Assembly (NCBI GenBank): GCA_944322275.1
Contig: CALUOV010000013.1
Span: 1-32,183, forward strand
Reading direction: 5' to 3'
DNA: 32,183 bases
DNA from: an uncultured Bacteroides sp.
GTDB taxonomy: Bacteria; Bacteroidota; Bacteroidia; Bacteroidales; Bacteroidaceae
The notes under the pieces were generated by a model, which saw only the letters and a list, made by a program, of their open reading frames with translations, did no database searches and had not been told where the DNA came from. Positions 31,770 to 32,183 of this stretch are shown in pieces. Position numbers and translations under genes: made by a program. The first letter of the stretch is position 1; each line of letters opens with the position of its first letter.

Positions 31770-32183
31770 ATGAATACAAAGCCATTATTCGTGGCAGCAT
31801 TGGGCCTGTTCTTCTTGGGCTCCTGCCACAACCACAATGCCCACGACCATGAGGCGGAAGGGCACGACCATGAAGCGGAAACCGCCGCCGCTCACAACCA
31901 TAGCGATGAAATCGTACTGACACCGGAAAAGGCCCGTGCGGCAGGCGTGCAAACCAGCATTGTCCAGCCAGGAAGTTTCCGACAGGTTATCCGAACGAGC
32001 GGGCAGATTGTCGCTGCCCAAGGCGAGGAAACCTATGCCGTGGCTCCCGTAGCCGGAGTAGTCTCTTTCCGCCGGAAAGTCACCGAGGGCATGTCCGTAG
32101 GCCAAGGCAGTCCGCTCCTCCTGTTATCATCCAGACATATCGCTGAAGGTGACCCCGTCACCAAAGCACGCATCGCTTATGAA
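31770..32183 (+). CDS. RND metal efflux periplasmic adaptor lipoprotein (CusB/CzcB type), partial
   Basis: The first 138 codons are in the window; the frame runs off the end. Lipoprotein signal MNTKPLFVAALGLFFLGSC with C19. Right after the cysteine comes a histidine-rich stretch (HNHNAHDHEAEGHDHEAE, then HNHSDE) that probably gathers metal ions near the membrane. The sequence IVLTPEKARAAGVQTSIVQPGSF and VIRTSGQIVAAQGEETYAVAPVAGVVSF is the usual start of CusB/CzcB adaptors, with the beginning of the lipoyl domain. Such adaptors link a CusA/CzcA pump to an outer-membrane channel and export Cu/Ag or Co/Zn/Cd. Which metal cannot be told from this part. The pump gene should follow to the right. 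Confidence 0.9.
   Translation, partial: MNTKPLFVAALGLFFLGSCHNHNAHDHEAEGHDHEAETAAAHNHSDEIVLTPEKARAAGVQTSIVQPGSFRQVIRTSGQIVAAQGEETYAVAPVAGVVSFRRKVTEGMSVGQGSPLLLLSSRHIAEGDPVTKARIAYE

Overview
The window looks like chromosomal DNA of a gut Bacteroides. Species cannot be fixed from the sequence. The evidence is a SusC/SusD pair, a hybrid two-component sensor (HTCS), lipoproteins with an acidic stretch after the lipid cysteine, DUF5056/DUF6249 genes, and several promoters of the Bacteroides type (TTTG, 19-20 bp, TAnnTTTG). No tRNA, rRNA, CRISPR array, insertion sequence or integrase was seen.

Layout. (1) 1-1031, minus: a cut-off M48-like peptidase relative whose HExxH motif reads SEAAH. (2) 1165-4047, plus: a tight four-gene unit with a DUF6249 membrane protein, an ECF sigma factor, a DUF5056 small membrane protein (possible anti-sigma) and an exported phospholipase D/cardiolipin synthase-type enzyme. 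(3) 4138-8341, minus: a tripartite drug efflux operon in the order TolC, EmrA-like adaptor, EmrB-like MFS pump. A 22-bp palindromic repeat array lies between tolC and the adaptor gene. (4) 8704-31169: a polysaccharide utilisation locus (PUL). It holds a GH105-GH2-GH109-DUF2264 operon, the HTCS gene, a GH29 gene, a SusC-SusD-surface lipoprotein operon (all minus) and a divergent GH95-like gene (plus). (5) 31269-end, plus: a His-rich small protein and the start of a heavy-metal RND efflux adaptor lipoprotein.

How the PUL probably works. SusC/SusD and the surface lipoprotein capture and import an oligosaccharide. The HTCS senses a breakdown product in the periplasm. Fucosidase-type enzymes (GH29, GH95-like), a GH2, a GH109, a GH105 (which removes unsaturated uronic acid) and a DUF2264 protein take it apart from its ends. 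This suggests a fucose- and uronate-bearing glycan such as an arabinogalactan-protein or pectic side chain, but no endo-enzyme or lyase is present here, so the substrate is inferred.

The most informative signal is regulatory. The three transcription units that should answer to the HTCS (GH105 operon, GH29, SusC operon) share a direct repeat of TTTGAGYAAA with a 21-bp period. A -7-like TTTGC stands at exactly the same distance from it in all three. The HTCS gene and the GH95-like gene lack this box and instead have full TTTG-N19/20-TAnnTTTG promoters. Other points of interest are a run of nine G in the early coding part of susC and three unrelated intergenic repeat arrays.
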